The translations under genes were made by a program, and so were the position numbers. 64,000 nucleotides of DNA from Bin87 sp965232895 (lineage in GTDB: Bacteria; Chloroflexota; Dehalococcoidia; Lucifugimonadales; UBA3495): assembly GCA_965232895.1 (NCBI GenBank), contig OZ247430.1, positions 1,488,001 through 1,552,000 on the forward strand, in the 5' to 3' direction. The notes beneath the pieces are model-generated. The model was given only the letters and a program-made list of their open reading frames with translations. It did not search any database and had not been told where the DNA came from. Positions 44,295 through 52,403 of the stretch are shown here, one piece after another (the first letter of the stretch is position 1; every line of letters starts with the position of its first letter).

Positions 44295-44523
44295 TTAATT
44301 CCCAGTGGAGGGAATCGGCGCACAGCTCAACCTCATCATCCCAGGCGATAGCCCGGTGAGGAGCTATGTGGACCTTATCAAAGTAGCCTGGCTCGTCCCA
44401 AAGCTTGAAAACGCCACTGCCGGCCACGTCTGAGAGGTCAATTTCCCCACTCACTCCGTCGTCGAATTCCAGCCAGATGCGGTATTTCGCCAGAGCTTGC
44501 ACGTTGGTTGGACGTATCATCAA
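44248..44523 (-). CDS. DUF2442-family protein
   Basis: A 91-residue protein. YRIWLEFDDGVSGEIDLSDV, then VFKLWDEPGYFDKVHI and GRAIAWDDEVELCAD-like sequence (here HRAIAWDDEVELCADSLH), define DUF2442, a small beta-rich fold. It is the upstream gene of the DUF4160 pair and starts at the ATG at 44523 or one codon later. Confidence 0.87.
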   Translation of the reverse strand: MMIRPTNVQALAKYRIWLEFDDGVSGEIDLSDVAGSGVFKLWDEPGYFDKVHIAPHRAIAWDDEVELCADSLHWELIVKADGATAPVERLA

Positions 44524-44694
44524 GGTTCCTCATCTATTAGCTGCGCTTCGATTGTCGATTGAAAAAGCCGAGACGTTCATGCAAGTAACGATATGCCGTT
44601 GGACGCGGCAGGGTTTGCTGCCACGACACCTAGTTTGTAGCGCAATTATACCGCGAGAACGTGCTCGTGGCTCGCGCCAATCGGTGCGTGGCCA

Positions 44695-44773
44695 ACGGCC
44701 GCGTCCTGGACGGGAAGACTTGGGACGAAACTCCTGTGGACGCCGCGGTCGGTTCATAGCAAACGCCCCTCAC
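44695..44773 (+). pseudogene. fragment of a second DUF5131 gene (last about 22 codons)
   Basis: NGRVLDGKTWDETPVDAAVGS followed by TAG at 44757-44759 parallels HGRVLDGRTWDERPADTVAG at the end of the intact gene, and the bases after the stop also match. No upstream part of the second gene remains. It is either a relic of a paralog replaced by the DUF4160/DUF2442 module or a diverged duplication produced on insertion. Confidence 0.75.
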
Positions 44774-44789
44774 TATGCGGTGAGGGGCG
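44764..44789. terminator. bidirectional rho-independent terminator
   Basis: A 10-bp perfect stem CGCCCCTCAC/GTGAGGGGCG with a six-base loop is followed by TGTTTT on the plus strand and by GTTT on the minus strand. It lies 28 bases beyond the leuA stop on the minus strand and ends the DUF5131 remnant on the plus strand. Confidence 0.8.
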
Positions 44790-44816
44790 CTGTTTTGCTG
44801 GGTTAGGTCGCGCTAC

Positions 44817-46376
44817 CTAGTCCGGCGTGGTGCCCACCGCCGGCAGTTCTGCCTCCTCGTCGGCGGCCAGCATGCGGTTCATCGCGCTCAGGTAGGCGTG
44901 CGCGCTGGCGACGATGATGTCGGTGTTCGCGCCGCGCCCGGAGAACATGCGGCCGTTGTTTTCGATCCGGATCGACACCGAGCCGACTGAATCACGGCCT
45001 TCCGACACTGCCTGCACCTGGAAGTCGGAGATCCTGGCGGTGCTGCCAATCACACGGTCGATGGCGCGGCACACCGCGTCCACCGGACCGTTGCCCGTGG
45101 AGGCGTCGGTCTTGGCGTTGCCGTCAGGGCCGACGAGGCGGACTGTCGCCGTGGGGATGTCCTTGTCCCCGCTGGTGAAGTGCACCGTCTCCAGGGAGTA
45201 GCTGATGGGCTCCGAAGCCGTCCGGTTCTCCTCGTCCATGAGGATTTCCAGGTCGCGGTCGGTCACCTCGTTCTTCTTGTCAGCCAGCTCAACGAACCGC
45301 TCGTACACGCCGGTGACTTCCTCGCGGTCAAGCGAGTAGCCCAACGCCTCCAGCCTGGCCTGCAGGCCGGCGCGGCCGCTGAGCTTGCCCAGCACCAGCT
45401 GGACGTCCGGCGGCAGGCCGACGCGCTCGGGTTGCATGACCTCGTAGGTGGAGCGGTCCTTCAGCACGCCGTCCTGGTGGATGCCCGAGGCGTGGCGGAA
45501 GGCGTTCTCGCCGACGATGGCCTTGTTGGCCTGCACGTTCATGCCGGTAATGCGGCTGACCAGCCGGCTGGTGGGGTAGATCTGCGTGGTGTCCACGTTC
45601 AGTTCGACGCCGAACAGGTCCTTGCGGGTGTCCAGGGCCATGATGATCTCTTCGAGGGAGGCGTTGCCGGCCCGCTCGCCGATGCCGTTGATGCAGCCCT
45701 CAACCTGCCGCGCGCCGACCTCGATGGCGGCCAGGCTGTTGGATACGGCCAGGCCCAGGTCGTTATGGCAGTGGACGGACAGGGTCACGTTTTCGATGCC
45801 CCGCACGTTCTGCTTGATGTTGTTCAGCATGGTCTGGAAGTCCGACGGGATGGCGTAGCCCACCGTGTCGGCGATGTTGATGGTACTCGCGCCCATCCGG
45901 ATCACCTCTTCCAGCATCCGGTACAGGTAGTCGGGGTTGGTGCGGGTGGCGTCCATGGGCGAGAACTCGACGTCCTCGCAGTAGCCCCGGGCCCGGGACA
46001 CCATGTCCACCGCCATGGTCATCACGTCTTCACGATCCTTCCGCAGCTGGTGCATCTGGTGGATCTCCGAGGATGACAGGAATACGTGGATGCGAGGCTT
46101 CTCCGCGCTCTTGATCGCGCCCCACGCGGCGTCCACGTCGCCCGCGACGGCCCGGGAGAGCGAGCAGATGACGGGGCCCTGCACGTCCTCGGCGATGCGC
46201 TGGACGGCCTGGAAGTCACCGGGCGAACTGGCGGCAAAGCCGGCCTCGATGATGTCCACCTTCAGGCGACCGAGCTGGCGCGCGATCTGCAACTTTTCGT
46301 CCACCGTCATGCCGATGCCGGCCGACTGTTCGCCGTCGCGGAGCGTGGTATCCAGAAACTTTACTTGTGCAGCCAT
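44817..46376 (-). CDS. leuA: 2-isopropylmalate synthase
   Basis: A 519-residue enzyme condensing acetyl-CoA with 2-oxoisovalerate, the first committed step to leucine. FLDTTLRDGEQSAGI gives the N-terminal catalytic Arg-Asp, SVHCHNDLGLAVSN the HxH metal site and GIGERAGNASLEE the family signature. The C-terminal 120 residues (TARISDFQVQAVSEGRDSVG) are the LeuA regulatory domain that binds leucine. AAGGAACC precedes the ATG at 46376. It is the last gene of the branched-chain cluster. A citramalate synthase role is less likely because of its neighbours. Confidence 0.95.
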   Translation of the reverse strand: MAAQVKFLDTTLRDGEQSAGIGMTVDEKLQIARQLGRLKVDIIEAGFAASSPGDFQAVQRIAEDVQGPVICSLSRAVAGDVDAAWGAIKSAEKPRIHVFLSSSEIHQMHQLRKDREDVMTMAVDMVSRARGYCEDVEFSPMDATRTNPDYLYRMLEEVIRMGASTINIADTVGYAIPSDFQTMLNNIKQNVRGIENVTLSVHCHNDLGLAVSNSLAAIEVGARQVEGCINGIGERAGNASLEEIIMALDTRKDLFGVELNVDTTQIYPTSRLVSRITGMNVQANKAIVGENAFRHASGIHQDGVLKDRSTYEVMQPERVGLPPDVQLVLGKLSGRAGLQARLEALGYSLDREEVTGVYERFVELADKKNEVTDRDLEILMDEENRTASEPISYSLETVHFTSGDKDIPTATVRLVGPDGNAKTDASTGNGPVDAVCRAIDRVIGSTARISDFQVQAVSEGRDSVGSVSIRIENNGRMFSGRGANTDIIVASAHAYLSAMNRMLAADEEAELPAVGTTPD

Positions 46377-46449
46377 TGGTTCCTTTCCCTCCATGGGGTT
46401 GGCGCCCGTCGTGTCCTCGGTCGGGAGGCGGGCGCGTCAGCGTTGATCG

Positions 46450-46563
46450 TTACGTCGTGCTAGATGGGGAAAGGCTGGGCAGGCACACGCAGTCCACCAC
46501 AGCCAGCCCCGCCAGGACCAGTCTGCGATGGTGAACTGCTCTGCACAGTACCTCCATGCCCAT
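46450..46563 (-). CDS. putative Leu/Val-rich leader peptide upstream of leuA
   Basis: A 37-codon ORF between ilvC and leuA, too short for routine calling, starts MGMEVLCRAVHHRRLVLAGL with an excellent GAGGAGGTG ribosome site. It ends 73 bases before leuA. Six Leu and six Val codons, clustered in the middle, and the location suggest a leader peptide for translational attenuation of leuA. A 7-bp GCGCCCG/CGGGCGC stem between it and leuA could be part of the switch. No U-run terminator is visible, so this is tentative. Confidence 0.45.
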   Translation of the reverse strand: MGMEVLCRAVHHRRLVLAGLAVVDCVCLPSLSPSSTT

Positions 46564-46611
46564 GTGTCACCTCCTCGATTTCTCGAAGGTTGCGTTGAAC
46601 GCACTCACTTT

Positions 46612-46702
46612 GTCATTGCGAGCGCAGCGTGGCAATCTCGTTTCCATACAGGTCGTCGCCAGAGTGACGGGATTGCCACGTCGCTGCGCTTCTCGCAATG
46701 AC
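46612..46702. repeat. GTCATTGCGAG-family palindromic element
   Basis: The left arm GTCATTGCGAGCGCAGCGTGG and right-arm complement around CCACGTCGCTGCGCTTCTCG fold into a long hairpin with inner arms GGCAATCTCG/GGGATTGCC. It lies between ilvC and the leuA leader ORF and may act on transcript stability of the operon. Confidence 0.75.
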
Positions 46703-46714
46703 AACGATTGGTTG

Positions 46715-47725
46715 TTACTCGATCTCCCGCGGGTTCATCCACGGCATCATCTCGCGCAGGCCCCGGCCCACCTCGTGGATCCGGCTGGTGCGCGCTTCCT
46801 GGCGCAGGCGCAGGAAGTTGTGGCGCCCCTCGTCGCACTCGGACATCCATTCCTGGGCGAAGGACCCGCTCTGGATGTCGTCCAGCACCCGGTGCATGTT
46901 CTCGCGGACGTGGTCGTCCACCACCCGCGTACCGCGGGTCAGGTCGCCGTACTCGGCGGTGTCGCTCACCGAGTAGCGCATGTAGTTGAACCCGCCCTGC
47001 TGGATCAGGTCAACGATCATCTTGAGCTCGTGCAGGCACTCGAAGTAGGCGATTTCGGGCGGATATCCGCGTTCGACCAGCGTCTCGAAGGCCAGGTTGA
47101 TCAGGGCGGTAACGCCGCCGCAGAGCACGGACTGCTCGCCGAACAGGTCGCTCTCGGTCTCGTCCTTGAAGGTGGTCTCCAGCACGCCGGCGCGAGCGCA
47201 GCCGATGCCGGCGGCGTAGGCCAGCCCGATGTTCTTGGCGTTGCCGGTGGCGTCCTGGTGAATCGCCAGCAGGCACGGCACGCCGATGCCCTGCTCCACG
47301 AAGTGCTCCCGCATACGGTGGCCCGGCGCCTTGGGCGCGACCATCATCACGTCCACCGAAGGCGGCGGCACCACGAACTGGTAGTGGATGGTGAAGCCGT
47401 GGGCGAACATCAGGGCCTTGCCCGGTCCCAGGTTGGGCTCGATCTCGTCGCGGTACACGTCTTTCTGCACGTGGTCGGGGATGGCCACCATCATCACGTC
47501 GGCCTCTTTGGCGACCTCGGCGACGCTGCCAACTTCCAGGCCGGCATCCCGCGCGACCTGGCGGCTGGCGCTGCCCTCGTACAGGCCCACCATCACCTTG
47601 ACCCCGCTATCGTGCAGGTTCAATGCGTGGGCGTGACCCTGGCTGCCGTAGCCGATCATGCCGACGGTCTTGCCATTCAGGAAGGCCATGTCGGCGTCTT
47701 TCTCGGTGTAAATGTTCACTGCCAT
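46715..47725 (-). CDS. ilvC: ketol-acid reductoisomerase (class I)
   Basis: A 336-residue NADPH-dependent isomeroreductase converting acetolactate or acetohydroxybutyrate to dihydroxy acids. GMIGYGSQGHAHALNL is the Rossmann motif. FAHGFTIHYQ, then APKAPGHRMREHF and the Mg-binding DETESDLFGEQSVLCGG-type region follow, with ECLHELKMIVDLI in the C-terminal helical domain. Length is typical of the short class I form. It follows ilvN by 162 bases containing a CGTCATTCC-type repeat. Confidence 0.97.
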   Translation of the reverse strand: MAVNIYTEKDADMAFLNGKTVGMIGYGSQGHAHALNLHDSGVKVMVGLYEGSASRQVARDAGLEVGSVAEVAKEADVMMVAIPDHVQKDVYRDEIEPNLGPGKALMFAHGFTIHYQFVVPPPSVDVMMVAPKAPGHRMREHFVEQGIGVPCLLAIHQDATGNAKNIGLAYAAGIGCARAGVLETTFKDETESDLFGEQSVLCGGVTALINLAFETLVERGYPPEIAYFECLHELKMIVDLIQQGGFNYMRYSVSDTAEYGDLTRGTRVVDDHVRENMHRVLDDIQSGSFAQEWMSECDEGRHNFLRLRQEARTSRIHEVGRGLREMMPWMNPREIE

Positions 47726-47775
47726 GCTAGTTCATCCTTCGTTTGCGCTTTTCCAGTTGTTCCTGTCCCCGTGTT

Positions 47776-47803
47776 CGTCATTCCTGCGAAAGCGAGAACC
47801 CAG
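47776..47803. repeat. CGTCATTCC-family short palindrome
   Basis: CGTCATTCCTGCGAAAGC with an imperfect second arm (GAGAACCCAGG) lies in the ilvN-ilvC gap. It is one of several degenerate copies in the window. Confidence 0.5.
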
Positions 47804-47887
47804 GAAAACGTTTTGCCTTTGGCACGTTTGGATTCCGGCTCAATGCCTGCCCCGTACTCTTGCGGAGGCCGGAATGATGGATGCCGA

Positions 47888-48493
47888 TTAGACTCCCTCG
47901 TAGTGCCCCGGCGCCGAGCTGACCACCCGCTCCGCCGTGGCTCCGTTTCTGCCCATGATGACGGCGTCGGCGCCCACGTCGTCGCTGACCCGTCCGCCGG
48001 TCTTGCCCCGCACCATGGCGACGCGGCCAGTGCGCATCAGTTCCAGGATGCCGAACGGCCTCAGCAGGTCGTACAGCGCGTCGATCTTTTCCTCCTCGCC
48101 GGTGGTCTCCACCACCAGCGACAGGGTGCCCACGTCCACCACCTTGGCTCGGAAGAGGTTGATGATCTCCAGGATTTCGCTGCGGTTGGTGGGCGTGGTC
48201 CTCACCTTGATCAGCGCCAGCTCCCGCGCCACCACGTCCTCCTCGGAGATGTTGGACACCTTCACCACGTCGATCAGCTTCTCCAGGTGGCGGGTGGCCT
48301 GTTCCACGGTGTACTGGTCGCCGGTGACGACAAAGGTCAGGCGTGACAGGCCCTTCTGCTCGCTGGCGCCGACGGCCAGGCTGGCGATGTTGAACCCGCG
48401 CCGGCGGAACAGGCCGGCCACCCGGGTCAGGACACCGGGCCGGTCCTGAACCAGCGCGATGATGGTGTGCTGTTCCCTGCTAAGCGCGTTCAA
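47888..48493 (-). CDS. ilvN: acetolactate synthase small (regulatory) subunit
   Basis: A 201-residue regulatory subunit. The ACT domain HTIIALVQDRPGVLTRVAGLFRRRGFNIASLAVG is textbook IlvN/IlvH and binds valine for feedback inhibition. The second domain (RTTPTNRSEILEIINLFRAKVVDVG ... LLRPFGILELMRTGRVAMVRG) is complete, with about 30 extra residues at the C-terminus compared with E. coli IlvH. It overlaps the end of ilvB by 14 bases. Confidence 0.96.
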   Translation of the reverse strand: MNALSREQHTIIALVQDRPGVLTRVAGLFRRRGFNIASLAVGASEQKGLSRLTFVVTGDQYTVEQATRHLEKLIDVVKVSNISEEDVVARELALIKVRTTPTNRSEILEIINLFRAKVVDVGTLSLVVETTGEEEKIDALYDLLRPFGILELMRTGRVAMVRGKTGGRVSDDVGADAVIMGRNGATAERVVSSAPGHYEGV

Positions 48494-50186
48494 ATCCCAC
48501 CCCCTCGGCCTCGGGCTCTTCCAGCATCTCGTGCACTGACTCCCCGGCGGGGATCATCGGGTACACGAACTCGTCCTCTTTCACCACGAAGTCCACGACC
48601 ACCGGACCCGGCGTTTCCATGGCCTCCTGGATTGCCCCGGCCACATCCTCTTCCTTAGTGACCCGGATACCGCGGATGCCGTAGGCCTCGGCCAGCTTCA
48701 CGAAGTCGGGGTTGCCGCTGTAGATGGTGGCGAAGAAGTCCTTGTCGTAGAAGAAGTCCTGCCACTGCCGCACCATCCCCAGCGATCCGTTATTAAGGAT
48801 GGCGTACTTGACGTCGATCTTGTTTTCCACCGCGGTGGCCAGGTCGCACAGGGTCATCTGGAACCCGCCGTCGCCGGCGATTGACCACACGGTCTTCTCC
48901 GGCCGGCCCACCTTGGCGCCCAGAGCCGCCGGCACCTCGTACCCCATGGCTCCGCTGCCGCCCGACGTGATCAGCGAGTTCGGCTCCTTGTAGCCGTAGT
49001 GCTGCGCGGCCCACATCTGGTGCTGCCCGACGCCGGTGACGATGATGGCTTCCCCGTTGGTCTCGTCCGAAATCTGCTTCATCACCTGCTGGGGCAACAG
49101 CACGTCCGACTTGCGGATGAACAGTGACGGATGCTCCGCCCGCAGCGTGTCCGTTTCCTTGATCCAGTCAAGGTGCACGTTGGATTCCACCATTGGTATG
49201 AGCGCGCGCAGGCTGGCCTTGAGGTCGCCCAGCACCGGGGCGTCGGCCACCACGTTCTTGTTGAACTCGGTGGGGTCGACGTCGACGTGGACGATCTTGG
49301 CGCCGGGCGCGAAGTCGCTGAGGCGACCCGTCACCCGGTCGTCGAACCGCGCGCCCAGGCAGATGACCAGATCGGAACGGTCGATGGCGAGGCTGGCGTA
49401 GGCCATGCCGTGCATCCCGGGCATTCCCAGGTTCAGCACGTGCTCGGTGGACATTGCGCCGATGCCCAGCAGCGTGGTGATCACCGGGATCTGCGCTTTC
49501 TCCGCAAGCTCCTGCAACTCGTTCCATGCTCTCGAGATCAGCACGCCGTGTCCGGCCAGGATCACCGGCCGTTCCGCCCGGTTTATCAGGTCGGCGGCGG
49601 CGCGCGCCTGCCGCGGGTCCGGGGCGCCGGGCGGGAAGTAGCCGGGCAGGTCCACCTCGTCCGGCCACTCAAATTCGATCTTGTCGCCGGCCAGCACGTC
49701 CTTCGGCACGTCGATGAGGACGGGGCCGGGCCGGCCGGTGCGCGCGATGTAGAAGGCTTCCTTGATGGCCGGCGCGACGTCACGCACGTCCATCACCAGG
49801 TAGTTGTGCTTGGTAACCGGCAGGGTGATGCCGGTGATGTCGGTTTCCTGGAAGGCGTCGCGGCCGATGGCGGCGCGGGGCACCTGCCCGGTGATGCAGA
49901 CGATGGGCACCGAGTCCATTTGCGCGGCCATCAGCCCGGTTACCAGGTTGGTGGCTCCGGGGCCGGAGGTGGCGGAGCATACCCCCACCTTGCCCGTGGC
50001 CCGGGCGTAGCCGTCGGCGGCCATGGCAGCGGCCTGCTCGTGGCGTACCAGGATGTGGCGCAGCTTGGGATAGCCGGACAGCGCGCCGTAGAACGGCAGT
50101 ACAGCGCCGCCGGGCAGTCCGAATATCGTGTCCACGCCTTCGCGCAGCAGGCTTTCGCAAATGATCTCCGCGCCTGTCATTTCCAT
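48480..50186 (-). CDS. ilvB: acetolactate synthase large (catalytic) subunit
   Basis: A 568-residue ThDP enzyme producing acetolactate and acetohydroxybutyrate. GAEIICESLLREGVDTIFGLPGG opens the chain, with catalytic Glu50 in LVRHEQAAAMAADGYAR. The FAD-associated middle domain follows, and the ThDP/Mg motif is GDGGFQMTLCDLATAVEN with NNGSLGMVRQWQ. It is the first gene of ilvB-ilvN-ilvC-leuA and lies immediately downstream of a T-box leader. Confidence 0.97.
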   Translation of the reverse strand: MEMTGAEIICESLLREGVDTIFGLPGGAVLPFYGALSGYPKLRHILVRHEQAAAMAADGYARATGKVGVCSATSGPGATNLVTGLMAAQMDSVPIVCITGQVPRAAIGRDAFQETDITGITLPVTKHNYLVMDVRDVAPAIKEAFYIARTGRPGPVLIDVPKDVLAGDKIEFEWPDEVDLPGYFPPGAPDPRQARAAADLINRAERPVILAGHGVLISRAWNELQELAEKAQIPVITTLLGIGAMSTEHVLNLGMPGMHGMAYASLAIDRSDLVICLGARFDDRVTGRLSDFAPGAKIVHVDVDPTEFNKNVVADAPVLGDLKASLRALIPMVESNVHLDWIKETDTLRAEHPSLFIRKSDVLLPQQVMKQISDETNGEAIIVTGVGQHQMWAAQHYGYKEPNSLITSGGSGAMGYEVPAALGAKVGRPEKTVWSIAGDGGFQMTLCDLATAVENKIDVKYAILNNGSLGMVRQWQDFFYDKDFFATIYSGNPDFVKLAEAYGIRGIRVTKEEDVAGAIQEAMETPGPVVVDFVVKEDEFVYPMIPAGESVHEMLEEPEAEGVGFERA

Positions 50187-50251
50187 AGTACGGCCACTCC
50201 TGTGATCTCTCCGGTTTCCGGTTCGGCCCGTTTCCAGTTTGGTCAGGGCAT

Positions 50252-50280
50252 AAAAAATCCCGACCCCGAAGGGACGGGTT
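50252..50280 (-). terminator. T-box regulated intrinsic terminator
   Basis: CCCGTCCC and GGGTCGGG pair around TTCG, followed by a run of six U (ATTTTTTA) on the minus strand, upstream of ilvB. The 5' arm competes with the T-box antiterminator helix. Confidence 0.88.
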
Positions 50281-50520
50281 TTGATTCCCGCGGTACCACC
50301 CTTCTTTTCCGCGCCCCGCTCATTGCCCGGGATATCCCTGGCGAGCGCTCAACGCGAAACTCTCTGTACACAGCCGTTATCGGAGCCGACCCGCTCGCCC
50401 TACTCACGCTGTCGCGCTTCAGCCGAGACGCTCCGGGGCGAGTTCAGCAATTCCGGCCTCCCGACTTCCACCAACCGTCGGTTCTCTATGCGGCCTTCCC
50501 AGCTTACTACTCCCCATCAC
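50252..50520 (-). promoter_or_regulatory. T-box riboswitch (leucine specifier CUC) controlling ilvB
   Basis: The antiterminator carries the conserved T-box AAGGGTGGTACCGCGGG at 50303-50287, which pairs with the uncharged tRNA acceptor end. Stem I starts with GGGG followed by AGTA (specifier-loop 5' side, 50515 onward), contains AGAGA and GGTGG distal features, and returns as GAACTCG then CCCC. By analogy with known T-boxes (GAA-specifier-purine) the specifier is CUC at 50442-50440, a leucine codon. Low charged tRNA-Leu should therefore favour readthrough into ilvBNC-leuA. Confidence 0.9.
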
Positions 50521-50539
50521 CGCGATTTAACTGCCCGAC

Positions 50540-50569
50540 ATGCTATCACCCGCGCCATCGCAGTGTCAA
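50540..50569 (-). promoter_or_regulatory. sigma70-type promoter for the ilvB T-box leader
   Basis: Minus-strand TTGACA (50569-50564) and TAGCAT (50545-50540) are separated by 18 bases. They are placed to start transcription near 50533, just before stem I of the T-box. Confidence 0.75.
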
Positions 50570-50581
50570 CGAAATGCGCCA

Positions 50582-50769
50582 CTCACGCCCACCCATTTTG
50601 TCTTTTACATTGATGCGCCGGATGAACAGGATTTGATTGATTATTGTGAACGCTCCCGCACTCTTTACAATGCTGAAAATTGAACGCCCCACCCGCACGC
50701 CATCATCCGGTCTATCCTGTATATCGATGTAAATTAGCTCCCGTAGTCGTCAAACTGGGTACGCATGAG
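50582..50769. mobile_element. small palindromic element with CTCACGC...GCATGAG ends, copy 1
   Basis: The left end CTCACGCCCACCCATTTTGT and right end TGGGTACGCATGAG are imperfect terminal inverted repeats. The interior includes GCGCCGGATGAACAGGATTT and CATCATCCGGTCTATCCTGT. It matches the reverse complement of 52246-52399 over nearly all of that copy, except for about 34 extra bases near 50660-50690. No ORF is inside. The two copies bracket the SurA_N-like gene in opposite orientation. Confidence 0.75.
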
Positions 50770-50837
50770 AAAGGCCGAGTGGACGCTCTGGCAGGTTCCG
50801 GCGCTTACCGAACGTAAAAGGGAAAGGGGTGGGATCT

Positions 50838-52094
50838 ATGACTATATTCAAGCAAAAGATGGCAACACGGACTTCCGTGGGGGTTTTGCTTTTGGTCGCT
50901 GCCTTAATCATCGGAGGCGTGGCTTTTGGCGCCGGCGTCTTCTGGTCAGACGATTACCGGAGTGGGCAGGCAACGGCATCCGCCTCCAGCGCGGACGACG
51001 CGGACGACAAGGTGGTTGTCACCGCCGGAGGCACGGCTGTTGGCGCCGGCGCCTTCCGGTCAGACGATTACCGGAGTGGGCAGGCAACGGCATCCGCCTC
51101 CAGCGCGGACGACGCGGACGACAAGGTGGTTGTCACCGCCGGAGGCACGGCTGTTGGCGCCGGCGCCTTCCGGTCAGACGATTACCGGAGTGGGCAGGCA
51201 ACGGCATCCGCCTCCAGCGCGGACACCACGGTGGTTGCCACCGCCGGAGACGTGTCCATCACCGCCCGGGAATTACAGGAATCAGTGATGCATCTTCAAC
51301 ACATGAAGGAATTGGCAGAAAGAGAGTTGCAAGGATTGATCGACTACGGGGATCTGCCAACCGACTACCTTCAAGACCGACACAACCTGGTCCTCAAGTG
51401 GGGTGATGAGAACGTCGTCCTGGCAGGCCTGATAAAGGAACGCATCATTCATCAGAAAGCCACGGAACTCGGCTACGAAGTAACCGACGAGGAACTGGCG
51501 GAGGAGACCAAATGGGTGCGCGCCGCCTACGAACGCGGCGAGCTGGACGCGTACACCCAGGGATACATTGACTCCGTAGGGGCAGACCACTACTGGGACA
51601 ACATTTATCCCGCATTGGCGACCCGCTCAATGGTCGCCGAGAAGCTCTGGGATGGATTGTACGAAAAGGCAGGGACTCAGTACTACAACGATGCACGGGT
51701 CCATCGGTATGACTTCGAAGAAGAGGTGATGGCCGCCGCCGACATTACCGTGCCGGCAAGTGAGGACCATTCGGCGACGCTGGACGGGGTTATGGGGTTT
51801 TTGGACGATGTAAGAGAGACCAACAGGGCCCACCTGCGAAAGGACGATGACCTGCCCGCCGCTCCCGAAGACACCTGGGTAATTCACGTTAGAAAAGCAA
51901 ACGGCGTGACGTGGGACGTCATACACCACGGCGTCGAGCCGGAGGTCTGCACCGGGGTGGATGAAAACGGGAACGAGACGCATCGGATCTGCGATGCCAA
52001 CGGGGAAGTATTGGTCGAGATGGGTCAGGAGGACGCAGTCGTCATCACCCCGCCCGGAGAAACGCTTCCCATTTTCTCCGAGGACGGGCAGTAA
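50838..52094 (+). CDS. membrane-anchored SurA_N-like chaperone domain protein with tandem repeats
   Basis: A 418-residue protein. An N-terminal helix (TSVGVLLLVAALIIGGVAFGAG) anchors it or acts as a signal. Residues about 30-135 comprise three 38-residue repeats containing SDDYRSGQATASASSADD and KVVVTAGG, likely a flexible extracellular spacer. The C-terminal 270 residues (SITARELQESVMHLQ, GLIKERIIHQKATELGYEVTDEELAEE) resemble the SurA N-terminal/PrsA-type chaperone domain. No parvulin isomerase domain is present. It would act outside the membrane, perhaps in folding of exported proteins. The ATG at 50838 follows a G-rich ribosome site. It is isolated between inverted small elements. Confidence 0.75.
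   Translation: MTIFKQKMATRTSVGVLLLVAALIIGGVAFGAGVFWSDDYRSGQATASASSADDADDKVVVTAGGTAVGAGAFRSDDYRSGQATASASSADDADDKVVVTAGGTAVGAGAFRSDDYRSGQATASASSADTTVVATAGDVSITARELQESVMHLQHMKELAERELQGLIDYGDLPTDYLQDRHNLVLKWGDENVVLAGLIKERIIHQKATELGYEVTDEELAEETKWVRAAYERGELDAYTQGYIDSVGADHYWDNIYPALATRSMVAEKLWDGLYEKAGTQYYNDARVHRYDFEEEVMAAADITVPASEDHSATLDGVMGFLDDVRETNRAHLRKDDDLPAAPEDTWVIHVRKANGVTWDVIHHGVEPEVCTGVDENGNETHRICDANGEVLVEMGQEDAVVITPPGETLPIFSEDGQ
50926..51240 (+). repeat. three tandem 114-bp in-frame repeats
   Basis: The segment containing CGATTACCGGAGTGGGCAGG recurs at 50951, 51065 and 51179, exactly 114 bases apart. Units two and three are almost identical; the third ends early. It encodes the Ser/Asp/Ala-rich spacer of the host protein. 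Confidence 0.9.
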
Positions 52095-52245
52095 CCAACC
52101 TGAATCTAACGTGGAATGTGCGGTCAGGGAGCGTAAGCCAAATCCACCGGCACGGACTCAGTCGCCCTGTCGCCACTTTCTCCGCCATTTTGCGCCAACA
52201 CGAATGGCGTACCAATCGTCAGCAGGAAGGCCCCGGTCACGGCGA

Positions 52246-52399
52246 CTCATGCGTACCCGGTTTGACGACTACGGGAGCCAATTTACGTCGATAAACAGGA
52301 TAGACCGGATGATGGCGTGCTGGTGAGGCGTTCATAATAATCAATCAAATCCTGTTCATCCGGTGCATCGATGTAAAAGACAAAATGGGTACGCGTGAG
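52246..52399. mobile_element. small palindromic element, copy 2 (inverted relative to 50582-50769)
   Basis: The ends are CTCATGCGTACCC and GGGTACGCGTGAG, and the element is 154 bp long. Read in reverse complement it closely follows copy 1 (CATCATCCGGTCTATCCTGT, TTGATTGATTATTATGAACG). Bases 52095-52245 between the SurA_N-like gene and this element show no feature. Confidence 0.75.
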
Positions 52400-52403
52400 C
52401 GCA

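Noticed and set aside
49131..50636. 501-codon plus-strand frame across ilvB and its leader
   Set aside because: It is antisense to ilvB and the T-box, with no domain or ribosome site.
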